Assembly (NCBI GenBank): GCA_012931725.1
Contig: CM022951.1
Span: 29,629,255-29,693,254 of the forward strand
DNA length: 64,000 bases
Source: Litsea cubeba
Taxonomy: Eukaryota > Streptophyta > Magnoliopsida > Laurales > Lauraceae
Reading direction: 5' to 3'
A program made the position numbers and the translations under genes. The notes beneath the pieces are model-generated. The model did not search any database. It was not told the origin of the DNA and saw only the letters and a list, made by a program, of their open reading frames with translations. The stretch's first letter is position 1; every line of letters begins with the position of its first letter. Below are positions 53,014 through 64,000 of this stretch, in pieces.

Positions 53014-54065
53014 GAAACCCCTTGGTCGGTCGACCGAATACACTGCGGAAACAATAGGTTCTGTTCCTGTAGTGAATTGGGTCCAATTTCATTCCCTCTT
53101 CTCTGAACCTGATATATGATCAAATCATGTATATAACAAGTTCATTCTAGTATCATTCATTCATCTAATCAAGTCATTAACATCCTAATCCAATTCATTA
53201 AGCAAATAAGCATAATTATCATGTTTTCAATCATTAAAAGTATCAATTGAGCAAGGTTAATCTAAATCATCAATTTTACATACTAATCAAGGAGAAACAA
53301 ACATATCCAACATGATATATAAATTAACTTGCCTTTGATGAAGAGCTAATTGAAAATCCAAGAGAATTTTGGGAGAAAATCTCTTTTAAGCTCAAAGATG
53401 GAGAAAACAACTCTCAAACCCAAATCACTCCTACAAATGCATGCCAAGGGTTGAGGTGAGTCTCTTTAATTCATTTCTAACCAAAAAGAAAAGGATTCAC
53501 TAAGTCTACATGTCTTGAGGGCCTACGTTAGAGTTGTTGGTGGATGAAAAGTTTAGAAAAGGGGATATTAGTGAACTTGGAAGCTTGGGGATGATGATTA
53601 GAAGCTTCACCGGCGACGACGGAGCTCCGGGAGGTGTCGACAGTGAGGAGGCAGTGAAGAGAAAATGGTTCTGGGGATGGTACAGTGAAATGGTAGAAGA
53701 TAGAATGAGATGGGTGAAGAGGGACTTATATTTAGGTTAAGTGTAAATATGGGTTTGGTCCTTAATGCTAATTTGAGGTTCTTCGACACGTTGGATTGCA
53801 ATGCGACTGAAGGCAAATGTTCATGAAATGATGTGATCTACTCGATGCACCCAAACTCACAAAAACACATAATCTCAATAAAACCCCTGAAAACTTCCCT
53901 AATTGCAAACCACCCCCTACTGTACCCAAACGATCTCGGACTCGCGTGAGACTTCGCACGCGTGATCCATACGATAAACCCGACTCGCTAAGACTCTAAG
54001 TAAACTTACTAACTAATCAAGCAATTAATTATAATTAACGATGGGTTAAGGGACGGGATGTTACA
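53014..54065 (-). repeat. 3' LTR of Gypsy-2, first 1.05 kb
   Basis: On the minus strand it starts tgtaacatcccgtcccttaa at 54065 after the purine tract. At the other end it holds a ggtcggtcgaccga box (53029-53042). Short frames at 53534-53959 are not conserved protein. I find no tandem repeat or TATA in the visible part. The rest lies left of Gypsy-1, outside the window. Confidence 0.75.
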
Positions 54066-54104
54066 TACTCCCCCCCCCCCCTTAGGATATTTGGTCCTCC
54101 AAAT
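54066..54104 (-). promoter_or_regulatory. Polypurine tract and inverted repeat of Gypsy-2
   Basis: On the minus strand, GATTTGGAGGACCAAAT (54089-54105) is followed by cctaag, a run of about 12 G and gagta, then the LTR. The arms ATTTGG/CCAAAT match the elements in the LARD and Gypsy-1. Confidence 0.85.
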
Positions 54105-55550
54105 CACTAACACACCTCTGGTAATCGCTGTACCTCTGGCAATAACTGTGGATACTTCTCCTGAACCTGATCTCTGAGTTCCCATGTAGCTTCTCTAGGA
54201 CTATGATGTTCCCACTGTACCTTGACCAATGAATGGTCCTAGTCCTGAGAACCTGTTCCTTTGATCTTCTTCGGTCTCTCCTCAAATGTGACGTCTGGTT
54301 GAACATCCAAAGGTTCATGATGTAGCGCGTGTGAAGGGTCTGGAATGTACTTCCTCAGCATAGAGATATGAAAAACCTTGTGAACTCCTGCTAATTCTGC
54401 TGGTAGTATTAATCGGTATGCCACTTCACCAACGCGCATATCAATCTTAAACGGTCCTATGTACCTCCGAGCCAATTTCCCTTTCTGACTGAATCTCATA
54501 GTTCCTCTAGTTGGTGAGACTTTGAGAAACACTTTATCTCCAACCTGGAACTGCAAATCTCTTCTCTTCGGGTCTGCGTAGCTCTTCTGTTGGTCTCTTA
54601 CAATCTTCAGCCTGTTAATGATCTGTTTCACCTTCTCACTGGTATCACAGACGATCGAAGGTCCATGAAAACTTCGAACACCAATATTTTCCCAACAAAT
54701 CGGGGTCTTGCACTTCCGTCCATATAATGCCTCGAACGGTGCCATCCTGATACTGGAATGATAGCTGTTGTTGTAGGCGAACTCGCACAAAGGAAGACTC
54801 TTCTCCCAGTCTTTCCCGAAATCGAGAACACAAGCCCGCAACATATCCTCCATAGTCTGATTGGTCCTCTCAGTCTGTCCATCCGTCTGCGGGTGATATG
54901 CAGTGCTGAAGCTCAAGGTAGTGCCTAAAGCTGCTTGCAAAATGACCCAAAATCTGCCCACAAACCTCATGTCTCTGTCTGAAACAATGGAATCTGGAAC
55001 TCCATGCAATCTGACAATGCTCTCGATGTACTTGTATGCCAAAACATCCATGGATCCTTTCATTCTCATCGGAATGAAGTGTGCTGACTTGGTGAGTCTG
55101 TCAACAATCGCCCAGATACTATCACTGTCCCTCGTGGGTGGTAATCCTACCACGAAGTCCATGGTGATGTGCTCCCACTTCCATTCCGGTGTCTTCAAGG
55201 GTTGAAGTAACCCTAGAAGTTTTTGATGCTCAACTTTCAATTGCTGACACACTAGGCATCTCGAGACAAATCATGCAATGTCCTTTTTCATGCTGTTCCA
55301 CCGGTAAAAACTCCTCAAGTTCTGATACATTTTGGTGCTCCCAGGGTGAATAGCATAACGAGAATGGTGTGCCTCAACCATAATCTCGTTTCTCAAATCA
55401 TGAACACACGGTACACACAATCTGTCCTGGCAATACAACACTCCATCTAAGAGTCTGAACTCTGTCATGTCTGCTATGTTGTCAATGACTCTGACTAACT
55501 CTGGATCCTCTCTCTGACAGTCCTTGATTCTGCTAAGAATCTCTGGTTCC
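54105..55550 (-). pseudogene. Gypsy-2 integrase with chromodomain, broken
   Basis: HHCC zinc domain (HHSRYAIHPGSTKMYQNL ... CLVCQQLK), with a TGA just before its CXXC part (near 55272). Catalytic core Asp codons at 55157-55159 (TMDFV) and 54977-54979 (SDRDMRF), Glu at 54869-54871 (GQTER), with DX35E spacing. The core, GPFKI and HKVFHISMLRKYIPDP blocks are otherwise open in 54239-55252. The chromodomain (VTFEERPKKI...LVKVQWEHH...EATWELRDQ) carries two frameshifts. Confidence 0.88.
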
Positions 55551-56918
55551 TAAGTAAGCATGTTGGCAACCATGATTCTCTCACTCTGAGGCTGGAATTC
55601 AATGGCCAAATCTCTGAATAACTCTGTCAAAGACCATTCTGTCTGTAAACATTCCGTATTCGCCGTCTTCCTGCTCAATGCATCTACTACTACATTAGCT
55701 TTCCTGGGATGATACTTTATCAAAAAGTCGTAGTCTTTGATGTACTCTATCCATCTAGTCTACCTCATGTTAAGATCCTTCTGCCCAAACAGGTACTGAA
55801 GACTCCTGTGATCCGAGTGAACCTCAAATTTCTCTCCGTACAGGTAGTGTCTCCACATCTTCAGTGCCATGACCACTGCTGCAAGCTCCAAATCATGGGT
55901 AGTGTATCTCTTTTCATGTTCTTTCAGCTGTCTGGAGCCGTAGGCCACTACTTTCCCTTCCTACATGAGAACGCATCCCAGTCCAATGCCTGAAGCATTG
56001 GTAAAAATCACAAACCCTCCATTTCCTGTAGGTAAGGTAAGGATAAGAGCTGTAGTCAGTTTGGTGTTCAAGTCCTGGGAATTCTCTTCACACTTCTCTG
56101 ACCACACAAAAGGGACATCCTTCCTTGTCAATTTGGTCAATGGGGCTGCTATACTGGAGAATCCCTTCACAAATCTTCTGTAATATCCTGCCAAACCCAG
56201 AAAACTCCTGATATCTGACACTGACTTTGGACTCTGCCAACTGATTACTGCCTCAATTTTCACTGGATCTACCGCTAAACCTTCTCTAGAGATGATATGT
56301 CAAAGAAGGGACACTTGCTCAAGCCAAAACTCACACTTACTCAGCTTGGCATAGAGCTGATTCTCTCTCAGAATCTGCAATGAACTCCTCAAATGCTCTG
56401 CATGCTCATCTCTGGACCTCGAATAGACTAGAACATCGTCTATGAATACAACTGTGGACCGATCTAGGCATGGTGCAAAGATCCTGTTCATTAAACTCCC
56501 GGTGCGTTGGTCAGCCAAATGGCATAACCAAGAACTCATAATGTCCGTATCTGGTCCTGAAGGTTGTCTTCTACAAATCCCTCTCCCTGACACGTATCTG
56601 ATGGTAGCCTGATCTCAAATCTATCTTCGAGAAGTACTGTGCACCCTGCAACTAATCAAATAACTCGTCTATCCTTGGTAAAGGGTACTTGTTCTTCATC
56701 GTGACCTGATTCAGCTGCCTGTAGCCTATGCACATACGCATCGTACCATCCTTCTTCTTCACAAACAACACTGGTGCACCCCATGGTGATACACTCGGTC
56801 TCATAAATCCCTTGTCCAATAGATCTTGCAACCGAGCTTTCAGCTCCCTTAGCTCTGCTGGAGCCATACGGTAAGGTGCTTTTGATATCGGTGCCGTCCC
56901 TGGCACAAGCTTAATCAT
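55551..56918 (-). pseudogene. pol: Gypsy-2 reverse transcriptase and RNase H, broken
   Basis: RT blocks APYRMAPAELRELKARLQDLLDKGFMRPSVSPWGAPVLFVKKKDGTMRMCIGYRQLN, then FIDDVLVYSRS (catalytic pair kept) and KCEFWLEQV. RNase H: FTNASGIGLGCVLM (first catalytic Asp changed to Asn), YGSRQLKEHEKRYTTHDLELAAVVMALKMWRHYLYG, SDHRSLQYLF. TAG stops at Gln positions near 56652 (FD*LQGAQ), 55962 (M*EGKVV), 55756 (R*TRW) and 55552; a TGA near 56297 replaces Gly; deletions and frameshifts lie near 56500-56600. Confidence 0.88.
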
Positions 56919-57857
56919 GAAATCAATCTCTCGAACGGTGGTAATCCAGGTATCTCTTCCGGAAAGACATCCAGGAATTCACACACAACTGGAATATCCT
57001 CCACCGCTTTGGACAATTTATCCTCTGCGATAAATGCCACATAACCCTCACACCCACTCCTGATCAATCTATCTGCCCTCAAGGCTGAAATGATTCTAGT
57101 GGACATGGGTCTCCGCTCTCCAACAATCTCCACACTATCTGCCAACACTTGCAACCTGACTGTCTTGTTGAAGCAATCCATCACTGCTCTATAGGTGGAT
57201 AACCAATCCATACCCCAAATCACATCAAAGTCTTTCATCCCAAGGATGATCAACTCTGCAGATAGAACAAAATTCCTCACCTGCACTTTGCATGCTGGAT
57301 AATAGGATTCACACTGCACGGTTTTCCCTAAGGGAGTACTAACGAAGAGAATATAATGCAATGGAGCTATGTCTCCCACCAAGCATGCAGCAAAGATAGG
57401 TGAAACAAAAGAGTGTGTGGAACCAGAATCAAATAAGACTCGAGCAGGTACATCTGAAATAGAGAGTGTACCTTCCACAACTCCTCCAATTTCCTCGCCT
57501 TCCTGCTGATCCAAGGCAAAGAGTTTGCCACGCTGATGAGGGATCTGCCGCCCTTGCTGTTGATACTGCTGACCCTGAGGCCTCTATTGTCCCTGGGGCC
57601 TCTGTTGCCCCCTGCCTTGTGGTGGTGCCGGAAGTCTAAGCTGCTGCTGCTGCTGTGCCTGTCTCAAAGGCTGTGCTGCTATTGGTGGTCGAGGAGGAGC
57701 TGCGTTCCTCACACTTTGTCTGATCTTCTTCGGGCAATCCTTAATCTGATGGCCCATCAAACCACACTCAAAGCAACCTCCTGTGATCCATCTACACTCT
57801 GCTGTCGGGTGATTCTTACGACAATGATCACAACGGACCCCAGTTGTTGGACCTACC
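56919..57857 (-). pseudogene. Gypsy-2 gag C-terminus and aspartic protease
   Basis: Two zinc knuckles (CDHCRKNHPTAEC and CFECGLMGHQIKDC) near 57750-57850, a Q/P-rich linker with one TAG at a Gln codon near 57588, then the protease with catalytic ARVLFDSGSTHSFVS and FDVIWGMDWLSTYRAVMDC. A 1-nt deletion near 56937 shifts frame at the junction with RT (LPP^FERLIS for the family LPPVREIDF). Confidence 0.85.
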
Positions 57858-60800
57858 TGTCACACCCCGAAACCGGGCCCTGCAGTGATCCGACCTCGGG
57901 GTGCGAAATTTTGGGATGATTTGAAACTTTTGTTATATTTCCCAAGATCCGCGTGAATGAGGATAATCGAATTCCATCACAATCAGAGTATATTTTCGCG
58001 GAAGCTACACATGGTGTTACGACTCGGAATCCGTGGCCATCGGGTTCCGTGTCGCACGCAACCAATATCACAAAGCCATCAAATGGGCAGACTGGCATAA
58101 ATCATAATCCAAAGAACACTGAGCTGGTAGTAACAAATCTATTATTTCCCACATATTCAAATTACAATTAACAAATGTCTTAATTACAAACCCAAAGAAA
58201 AAGGCTAACAAAGCCATACAAATAAACCACTAAGTGACATACTACCCCAAGTGATTTTACGAGCTCCGATGCCAAACTTGACATCTAGATGATATCAATG
58301 GGCAGCCTCTCACGTCAGACCGACGGTCCCACCGCCTCCTCCGATCAAACACCTAAAAACAGAAAGAGAGGAAACTGGCACCAAATAAACAGGGTCAGAC
58401 ACGACGGTCTGGCAAGCAAATAAACAAGTAATATGAGACAAAAGGACACACATAAAACCTGATGAAATCATTGTAAAACCGAATAAAGAGTCTAGACAAT
58501 AATAACAATAAATCATGCTAAAACGATCGAAAGACCGAACATAAATATCAAGACAAATAAACGAATAGTCTCTGGAGCATAAATATCTCGAAAAGATAAC
58601 AGCCTAACCAAAACATTTAATAATTGGAAATACATTTAAAATCCTGAATAATAGAGACAATACGATAAAAGATCGATTTCATAAACATTAACAATTTCAA
58701 AGCATGAAAAGTATAAACAACAAGAATCATAAAATAAGGTAATACACAGATAAAACATTGGCAACCACACATAGCTATATTCTCCTATTACCGAAGTAAT
58801 AAGAGCAGACAGAAACGTAGCCACTGAACGTGGTACCGGAAATAGGATCAGAACCGTAGCCATACAAATGGGACCGGCAGATCAAAAATCAGAACCGTAG
58901 CCATACAAATGGGACCGGCAGATAAAACCGTTGCCATGGTCGGTACAGACAGAATCCAAGCTGCAGCTGGCGGACAGATTAAAGATCCCAAGCCAGGTGA
59001 TCAGCCCGACAAGGTGACCTAAGCCTAGTGGTGCCTTTAGTTTTCAAAACTCGAACCGATACAAATCAAACCATAAAAATAATCCATTTGGCTCATGGGC
59101 TCACACTACAAAGCTCTGGCCCCGTCTTGCCTCGAGGTTTTATTTTTGAAATAATAGTCTGTTTGGCTCATGAGCTCGCACTACAAAGCTCTGGCCCCGT
59201 CTTGCCTCGAGGTTTTATTTTCAAAATACTAATCTTATCAAAATAATAGTCTCATTGAAGAAATCCTGAATGTGACGAACCACTCCAATCTCCTTTCAAA
59301 TCGATTCGGATAAAACATACGAATATCCATGGTAAACCGCTCAAATACACATCGAATATGGAAAACCCCATGATTTTATAACAAATCACCGATGCTATTC
59401 ACATTAGTTTACCAAGAATACAAACACAAATACATTCTATGACTTGAAATGGAATGGATAGTGGAGAATGACTTAATGACTTACCAAAGAACCATCCCAA
59501 TACACATTTACCCTTTAAACATTGATTAATAAAGAGTGCGTTTGATGCCAATGAAAATCCATAATATTTAAATGATAAAGTGCGTATTGAGACTTGAAGG
59601 GTTCCCAGGTAATTTCACATATGCTCATTCTCACCTCATTCCCATTCCCATTTCACAATTTTCCAAGCATCACAAGTAATCCCAAAACTCTTTAAAACAG
59701 GCCCATAGCTGGCATTAAACCGAGTCCAAAACAATCTACTCATTTAACCCAAAACAACCCTTTAAACATGGCCCAAACAATCCTTAAAAACAGTCCAAAA
59801 ACTAACCTTAACCAGGCCCACAAAACAAGGTTTAAAACAGCCCAAAACTAAACCTTGAATGGCCCACAAACAAGTTTTAAAACAACCCAATACCAGGCCC
59901 TGAAATGGCCCAATACCAGGACTTAAAAACAGTCCAAAACAAATCTTGAATGGCCCAAGAAACAGTTTTAAAACAGCCCAAACGGACCTTGAAACAGGCC
60001 CAAAACTGATTTCTAAACAGACCCATAAATCCACCTGAAACAGGCCCCAGGCTGGGCTGGGCTCGCTCGAGCGACCCCAGGCCCGCTCGAGCGAAGCCCA
60101 GACAGAGCCTGGGTCGCTCGAGCAACCCAGTGGGTCGCTCGAGCGAGCCAGGCAGAACCTGGTCCGCTCGAGCGGCCCACTAGGTTGCTCGAGCGGACTG
60201 GGCTCTGTCCAGTCCGGCTCGTGGGGCATTTTCTCCCCTTTTTTCCACACTTTTTGATTCTTTTGGATTCCTAATCCTTCATACATATTCCCTAGATCAT
60301 TTGGGCCCTTCCTTGACCTTCCAAACTCATCAAATCACCATAAATTAGCAATCAAATTAATCAAACACAACACTTTTAAATCAAAGTTTTTCCCCACTTC
60401 TTTGAACACCAACTCTTAACACAAAGAGATCAAAGTTTCTAAATGACCAAGATAAAAGCAAGCTTCTAATACATTGTAAGACCATAATCATAAATGGAAA
60501 TCCACATAACATTGATTCATTCATTCAAAGCAAATCCATAAACCATGAAGAATTAGAACATAATGAGAAAAAGCCATGAAACCAAACAAGAGAAATGAAA
60601 CCATCATATTAATTGAAAATTCCACTTGCCTCAAGTCTAATTGAGAGAAATAAGACTCCACAAACCAAGCTCTAGGATCTCAAGCTCCCAACCTACAAAA
60701 ACCCCAAAATTTCCAAAGAAAACCCTAAAAATCCATTTTTCTCAAATCTCCAAGGAAAGCTCTTGCATGAGTGATGAAAACACTCAAAATGAAGAGGAGA

Positions 60801-61576
60801 ACCATGATCTAAAATTTGGAAAGCCATTGCAAACCTTGAAAAGCCCAAACGAAGAAGAGAAGCTTGGATGAGAGGTCTCTCCTAGCTCAAAATCCTTGAA
60901 AAAGGCATCTTTGGAAAGCTTGAGTGGAGAGGAAGAACTTTAGGAGATCATTCCTCCAAGAAAACTCCAAGAAATGAGAGTTTCAGAAGAGCGAGAACGT
61001 TGTTGGAAGAGTGGGAGAGCGCTCTTGCTCCAAACCGTGCAAGGAGAGGAAATGAAAGAGAAGAAGAGGGTTTCTCTTCTTATAAGATGGGTTTTGTGGG
61101 CCCCGATCTTCACAAGGCTGAAAGTGGCATTTGCGGGCCCCGAATGAAAACGACGAAGAAGACAAAAATGATCAGCGAAATTTCTACTTTTCAAAAAGTA
61201 TATTTTCCCCAATTTCTGAAATTTTCGAAATTCATGGACAGATTTAGTGTGAAAAGTCAGTTTTGCCCTTTTCCTCGAAAAACGTGATTTCTGAGCATCA
61301 AACCAAAATGGCCAAAACATGAAAGTTGTTAAACTTCATAAAATGAGTCGAAATGCACCAAAATCAGAATTTTTAGATATCAAAAGTAATTTCTCATAAA
61401 AATACATATCATATGGACCGGGTCAAACCAAAGTCAACGGTCCTCAAAATCTCCAAGGCTATAGAAAAGTCTAGTCAAACTCAAAAACAAAGTAAAACCA
61501 ACTCAAATCTTGCTTAAAAAGCTAAACCACGATTAAAACCATACTAAACAGAGGGATTGGGGGTCGGGGTCTCACA
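57858..61576 (-). repeat. Solo LTR of the LARD family in Gypsy-2 gag
   Basis: 3,719 bp. On the minus strand it starts tgtgagaccccgacccccaa (61576) and ends cggggtgtgaca (57858). Perfect target duplication ctacc (57853-57857 and 61577-61581). It contains six CTCGAG boxes (60064-60195) and expanded 50-bp repeats (59700-60060). No internal domain; gene-free apart from short frames also seen in the other family copies. Confidence 0.93.
60064..60195. repeat. CGCTCGAGCG box array in second solo LTR
   Basis: Six boxes at 60064, 60084, 60115 (cgctcgagca), 60136, 60165 and 60186 (tgctcgagcg), two more than in the LARD itself. Spacing is about 20, 31, 21, 29 and 21 bp: alternating short and long steps suggest duplication in pairs. 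Confidence 0.92.
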
Positions 61577-62413
61577 CTACCCTAGCCCTCTTGGCCTGCT
61601 ATTGGTATTGCTGCTGTGGGCGCTGCTACTGATACGGTTGCTGTGGACGCTGCTGCTGATACTGGCCTGAACTTTGACTCCTAACCTGAGTCTGTGCCTG
61701 TTAAAGCTGCTGGGTATAGAGAGTCTTCTGCCGAATAGACTCTTCAGCCCAATATGCACGTTTCAGGTTTTCCTCATAAGTAGGCAGCGTGACCGATGTT
61801 ACCTCCATCTTAATGTCGGGCCTAAATCCACGAACAGACCTCAAAATCTTATCATCTTTGGTCCGTACCAAGGCCGGTGCAAACCTAGATAGGTTAGTGA
61901 ATCGCTGTTCATATACCTGAATGGTATCCTCTCCCTGTAACAGAGACTCAAACTCCACAAGCTTCTGAGCTTGGATATGTGGTGGAATGTACTTGGTGCG
62001 AAACTCTTTCTGAAATGATGTCCAAGCAGTGGCATCATCGATCGTATCATAAGGTGTCTTCACTGATTTCCACCACATTTCCGCTACACCCCTGAACATA
62101 TAGGCTGATAACTGTACTTGCTCCTAACTTGTGCACTGAAAGACATGGAAAACCTTTTCCATCTGTACTATCCACTCGTCAGCATCGAGGGGATCTTCGT
62201 TCCCATAAAAGACTGGTGGGTTTCTCTTCTTGAACTTATCGTACATGTCATTCGGGTCTGTAACCCGAGCTGGCGTTACGACCTGAGCTGGTGGTATTGG
62301 CCTCTGTAAGACCTGAAGCATCTGTGCCTGGAAGGTAGCTGATCCTCCTGCTGTTTTATCTGACTCTCTTTCTGCTGAGTCTGATTCAGAGTTTGTGCTT
62401 CTTGTGAAGTCAC
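61577..62413 (-). pseudogene. gag: Gypsy-2 gag capsid region
   Basis: On the minus strand: DPNDMYDKFKKRNPPVFYGNEDPLDADEWIVQMEKVFHVFQCT, AYMFRGVAEMWWKSVKTPYDTIDDATAWTSFQKEFRTKYIPPHIQAQKLVEFESLLQGEDTIQVYEQRFTNLSRFAP, RVRGFRPDIKM-type end and YWAEESIRQKTL. Stops at a Gln position near 62127 (TS*EQVQ, TAG) and near 61700 (QL*QAQ, TAA). The N-terminus is cut at 62413 by another LTR. Confidence 0.88.
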
Positions 62414-64000
62414 TGTCACGTCCCCCGAACCCGATTAAAGAAATAACCGGATCCGGAGAGTGAATTTTAGGACTAATTAAAAATTTTGTCCTTTGGGCCC
62501 ACGGATCGTAGTCCGCGGTGAGGATTTAATATTTCAAACCTCAAACCTCATGTGGTACAATACAAATAGAGTCTAAACAACTCTTGACATATGGAATCTC
62601 AAGCAATGAATATGAATCTCATTAAATTAAAGTTTGTAAGAAAAAGAAACAGAACTAAGAGTTAAGTAATTTATTACATTGGCCAACCCACTAAACAAGG
62701 CCAATAAATGAAATGAGTCAATGAAGTAAAAGGTCCAACGAGAGAATCAATAAAAGAATATAATCTATAAGAATCCCAATGCATCTCTCATGTGCCCGGA
62801 AGTGATGACGCTACTCTACGTCATCGGCACGCCACTCTCGTGCCTCCTCTGCTAGTTGGAGGTCCTCTGGGATCTCCTCACCTGCCTGCTCCTCGTAGTA
62901 ATACTCACCTGATGTGTCTACACACCAAGGAACAAAGTCAACGACATGTTGAGCAATAGATATACAAAACATAATAAGCACGACATGCATCAAGTGTAGA
63001 GTAATGACAAGTATAAGATCATATGAATACAAGAATATGAAGCTAGGCATAAAGCGAGATTAATATCTGGGAACAATCACAGAAATCCTAGCAATCATCT
63101 AACAATAACCACTATCATGCAAATGCTAACAAGACAAGCAAGAGGGAGACTCCGAGGATGTCCTATGCCACCTCCCGGGGTACCAGTAACAATCCCCTTG
63201 GACTACTGATACCATAGTCTGACTCCAGTGGGATCCTAGCTCCCTGTCCTGGGAATAGCAGCACGGTCCTAGCCCGCTCCCAGCTATTCAACGCCATGGA
63301 CGCCGTCCTACGCCGACTGCCCACCCCGACAACCGGAGTAACCGATTCGTCATTAAATCCCAAACTGCAGATGACCATGATATGGAAACAATAATAAAGT
63401 GGTTCTGATACAAGAATATCAAGATAAGCAAGTCTGGCTAGTTCCATGTACAAGACAAGATCCTAAGGATTATCTTATTCAAGATATCACAAGACAAGCA
63501 ACACGAGATAATCCCTTCCATCACTAGCCAGTCATGTTTATCAAAACAAGACACGGTTTCCTAAGGTACACTCTAAGTCAAGTCCAAGTCCTATATTCTA
63601 TAAGAATTTATGTTTCATAATTAATTACGTGTTTTATGTCAAGAGAGTGTACAAGGAGAATGGTAACAACGGATACAATTTACAAGTCAAAGAGAATTTA
63701 CTATCCAATCCTAAGCAAGTGGTGTCATCACTGTATTTCTCGTATTCTAACAGAGTACATGTGGAAATTGGATCAATGATGCTTTTAAGATAATTCCTTG
63801 ATGTACAATCATGTTGAGCATCATTAAATTCAACTCCATGTGCATTCGGTTACACTACGTGTAATACACGAATACCTAGACAACCCATCGAATTCAAACC
63901 AAGTCACGTGATTCGATTTCAAACCCATTTATGGTCATGTGATAGAAGGTTAGTGGTTTCAGCATCTAAGTCCCAAATCCTAGGTTACAGGTCTCATTTC
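62414..64000 (-). repeat. Gypsy-1-family LTR at the right edge (3' part)
   Basis: On the minus strand it ends ggggacgtgaca at 62414, matching the ends at 53013 and 4595. It covers the regions equivalent to 52191-53013, 14470-15135 and the last 150 bp before 11037, without the insertions found there. The sequence beyond the LTR end is Gypsy-2 gag with no primer site, so this is a 3' LTR or solo LTR of an element lying to the right. No gene is seen in it. Confidence 0.92.

Larger units (their letters stand above)
53014..62413 (-). mobile_element. Gypsy-2: Ty3/gypsy chromovirus, decayed, outermost host
   Basis: Minus strand: gag (62413-61577 and 57857-57530), protease, RT, RNase H, integrase with chromodomain remnant, polypurine tract (54066-54083), and 1.05 kb of a 3' LTR (54065 down to 53014) cut by Gypsy-1. 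The gag start is cut by the LTR at 62414. It holds a LARD-family solo LTR. Multiple stops and frameshifts make it the oldest-looking element of the window. Confidence 0.9.

Noticed and set aside
53534..53816. Frames in the Gypsy-2 LTR that could suggest a small gene
   Set aside because: Frames exist on both strands, are short, and sit within an LTR bounded by a polypurine tract. No supporting motif.

Overview
This 64 kb window is plant nuclear DNA (most likely an eudicot) made up almost entirely of nested LTR retrotransposons. I see no host gene, rRNA, tRNA, CRISPR array or prokaryotic feature. The plant assignment rests on the element types: Ty1/copia elements with Sirevirus hallmarks, Ty3/gypsy chromovirus-type elements with an integrase C-terminal chromodomain, initiator-tRNA-Met type primer sites, and a LARD-type element with giant LTRs. 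Species cannot be read from the sequence.

The nest resolves because most insertions keep a 5-bp target-site duplication (TSD). Outermost host: Gypsy-2 (minus, 53014-62413, both ends beyond the window or interrupted), holding a 3.7 kb solo LTR (57858-61576, TSD ctacc) and, at its right edge, an LTR of the Gypsy-1 family (62414-64000). Its 3' LTR appears to be interrupted by Gypsy-1 (plus, 4148-53013). The 5' LTR of Gypsy-1 is cut by a Sirevirus-type LTR remnant (4072-4147), itself cut by a minus-strand element with a long LTR and a tandem-repeat leader (1-4071). The 3' LTR of Gypsy-1 holds a solo LTR (11038-14469) and Copia-1 (15136-52190, TSD ctagg). Copia-1 is split by a gag-only Sirevirus derivative (19515-26741, minus) and by Copia-2 (27107-49647, minus, TSD atgga). 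Copia-2 is split by Copia-3 (28746-33735, plus, TSD gtagt), an internally deleted sister, and by a LARD-like element (35067-44937, plus, TSD gtagg) with 3.8 kb LTRs around 2.3 kb of non-coding DNA. The depth is five levels: Gypsy-2 > Gypsy-1 > Copia-1 > Copia-2 > Copia-3 or LARD.

Copia-2 has an open gag-pol frame of about 1,620 codons once the two later insertions are discounted. Copia-1 has one 4-nt frameshift besides its insertions. Gypsy-1 and Gypsy-2 are decayed, with stops mostly at glutamine codons, as expected for C-to-T decay of methylated DNA. The gag-only element and the LARD carry no pol and would need enzymes from relatives.

The most striking unexplained structure is in the transcribed part of the Copia-1/2/3 LTRs: a run of consecutive RNA hairpins (8, 10 and 12 per LTR) that share a TNGGTG hexaloop while their stems differ. 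A second theme is clusters of short symmetric boxes with a central TCGA, known from Sirevirus LTRs but here also present, with other sequences, in the Gypsy-1 and LARD-family LTRs.
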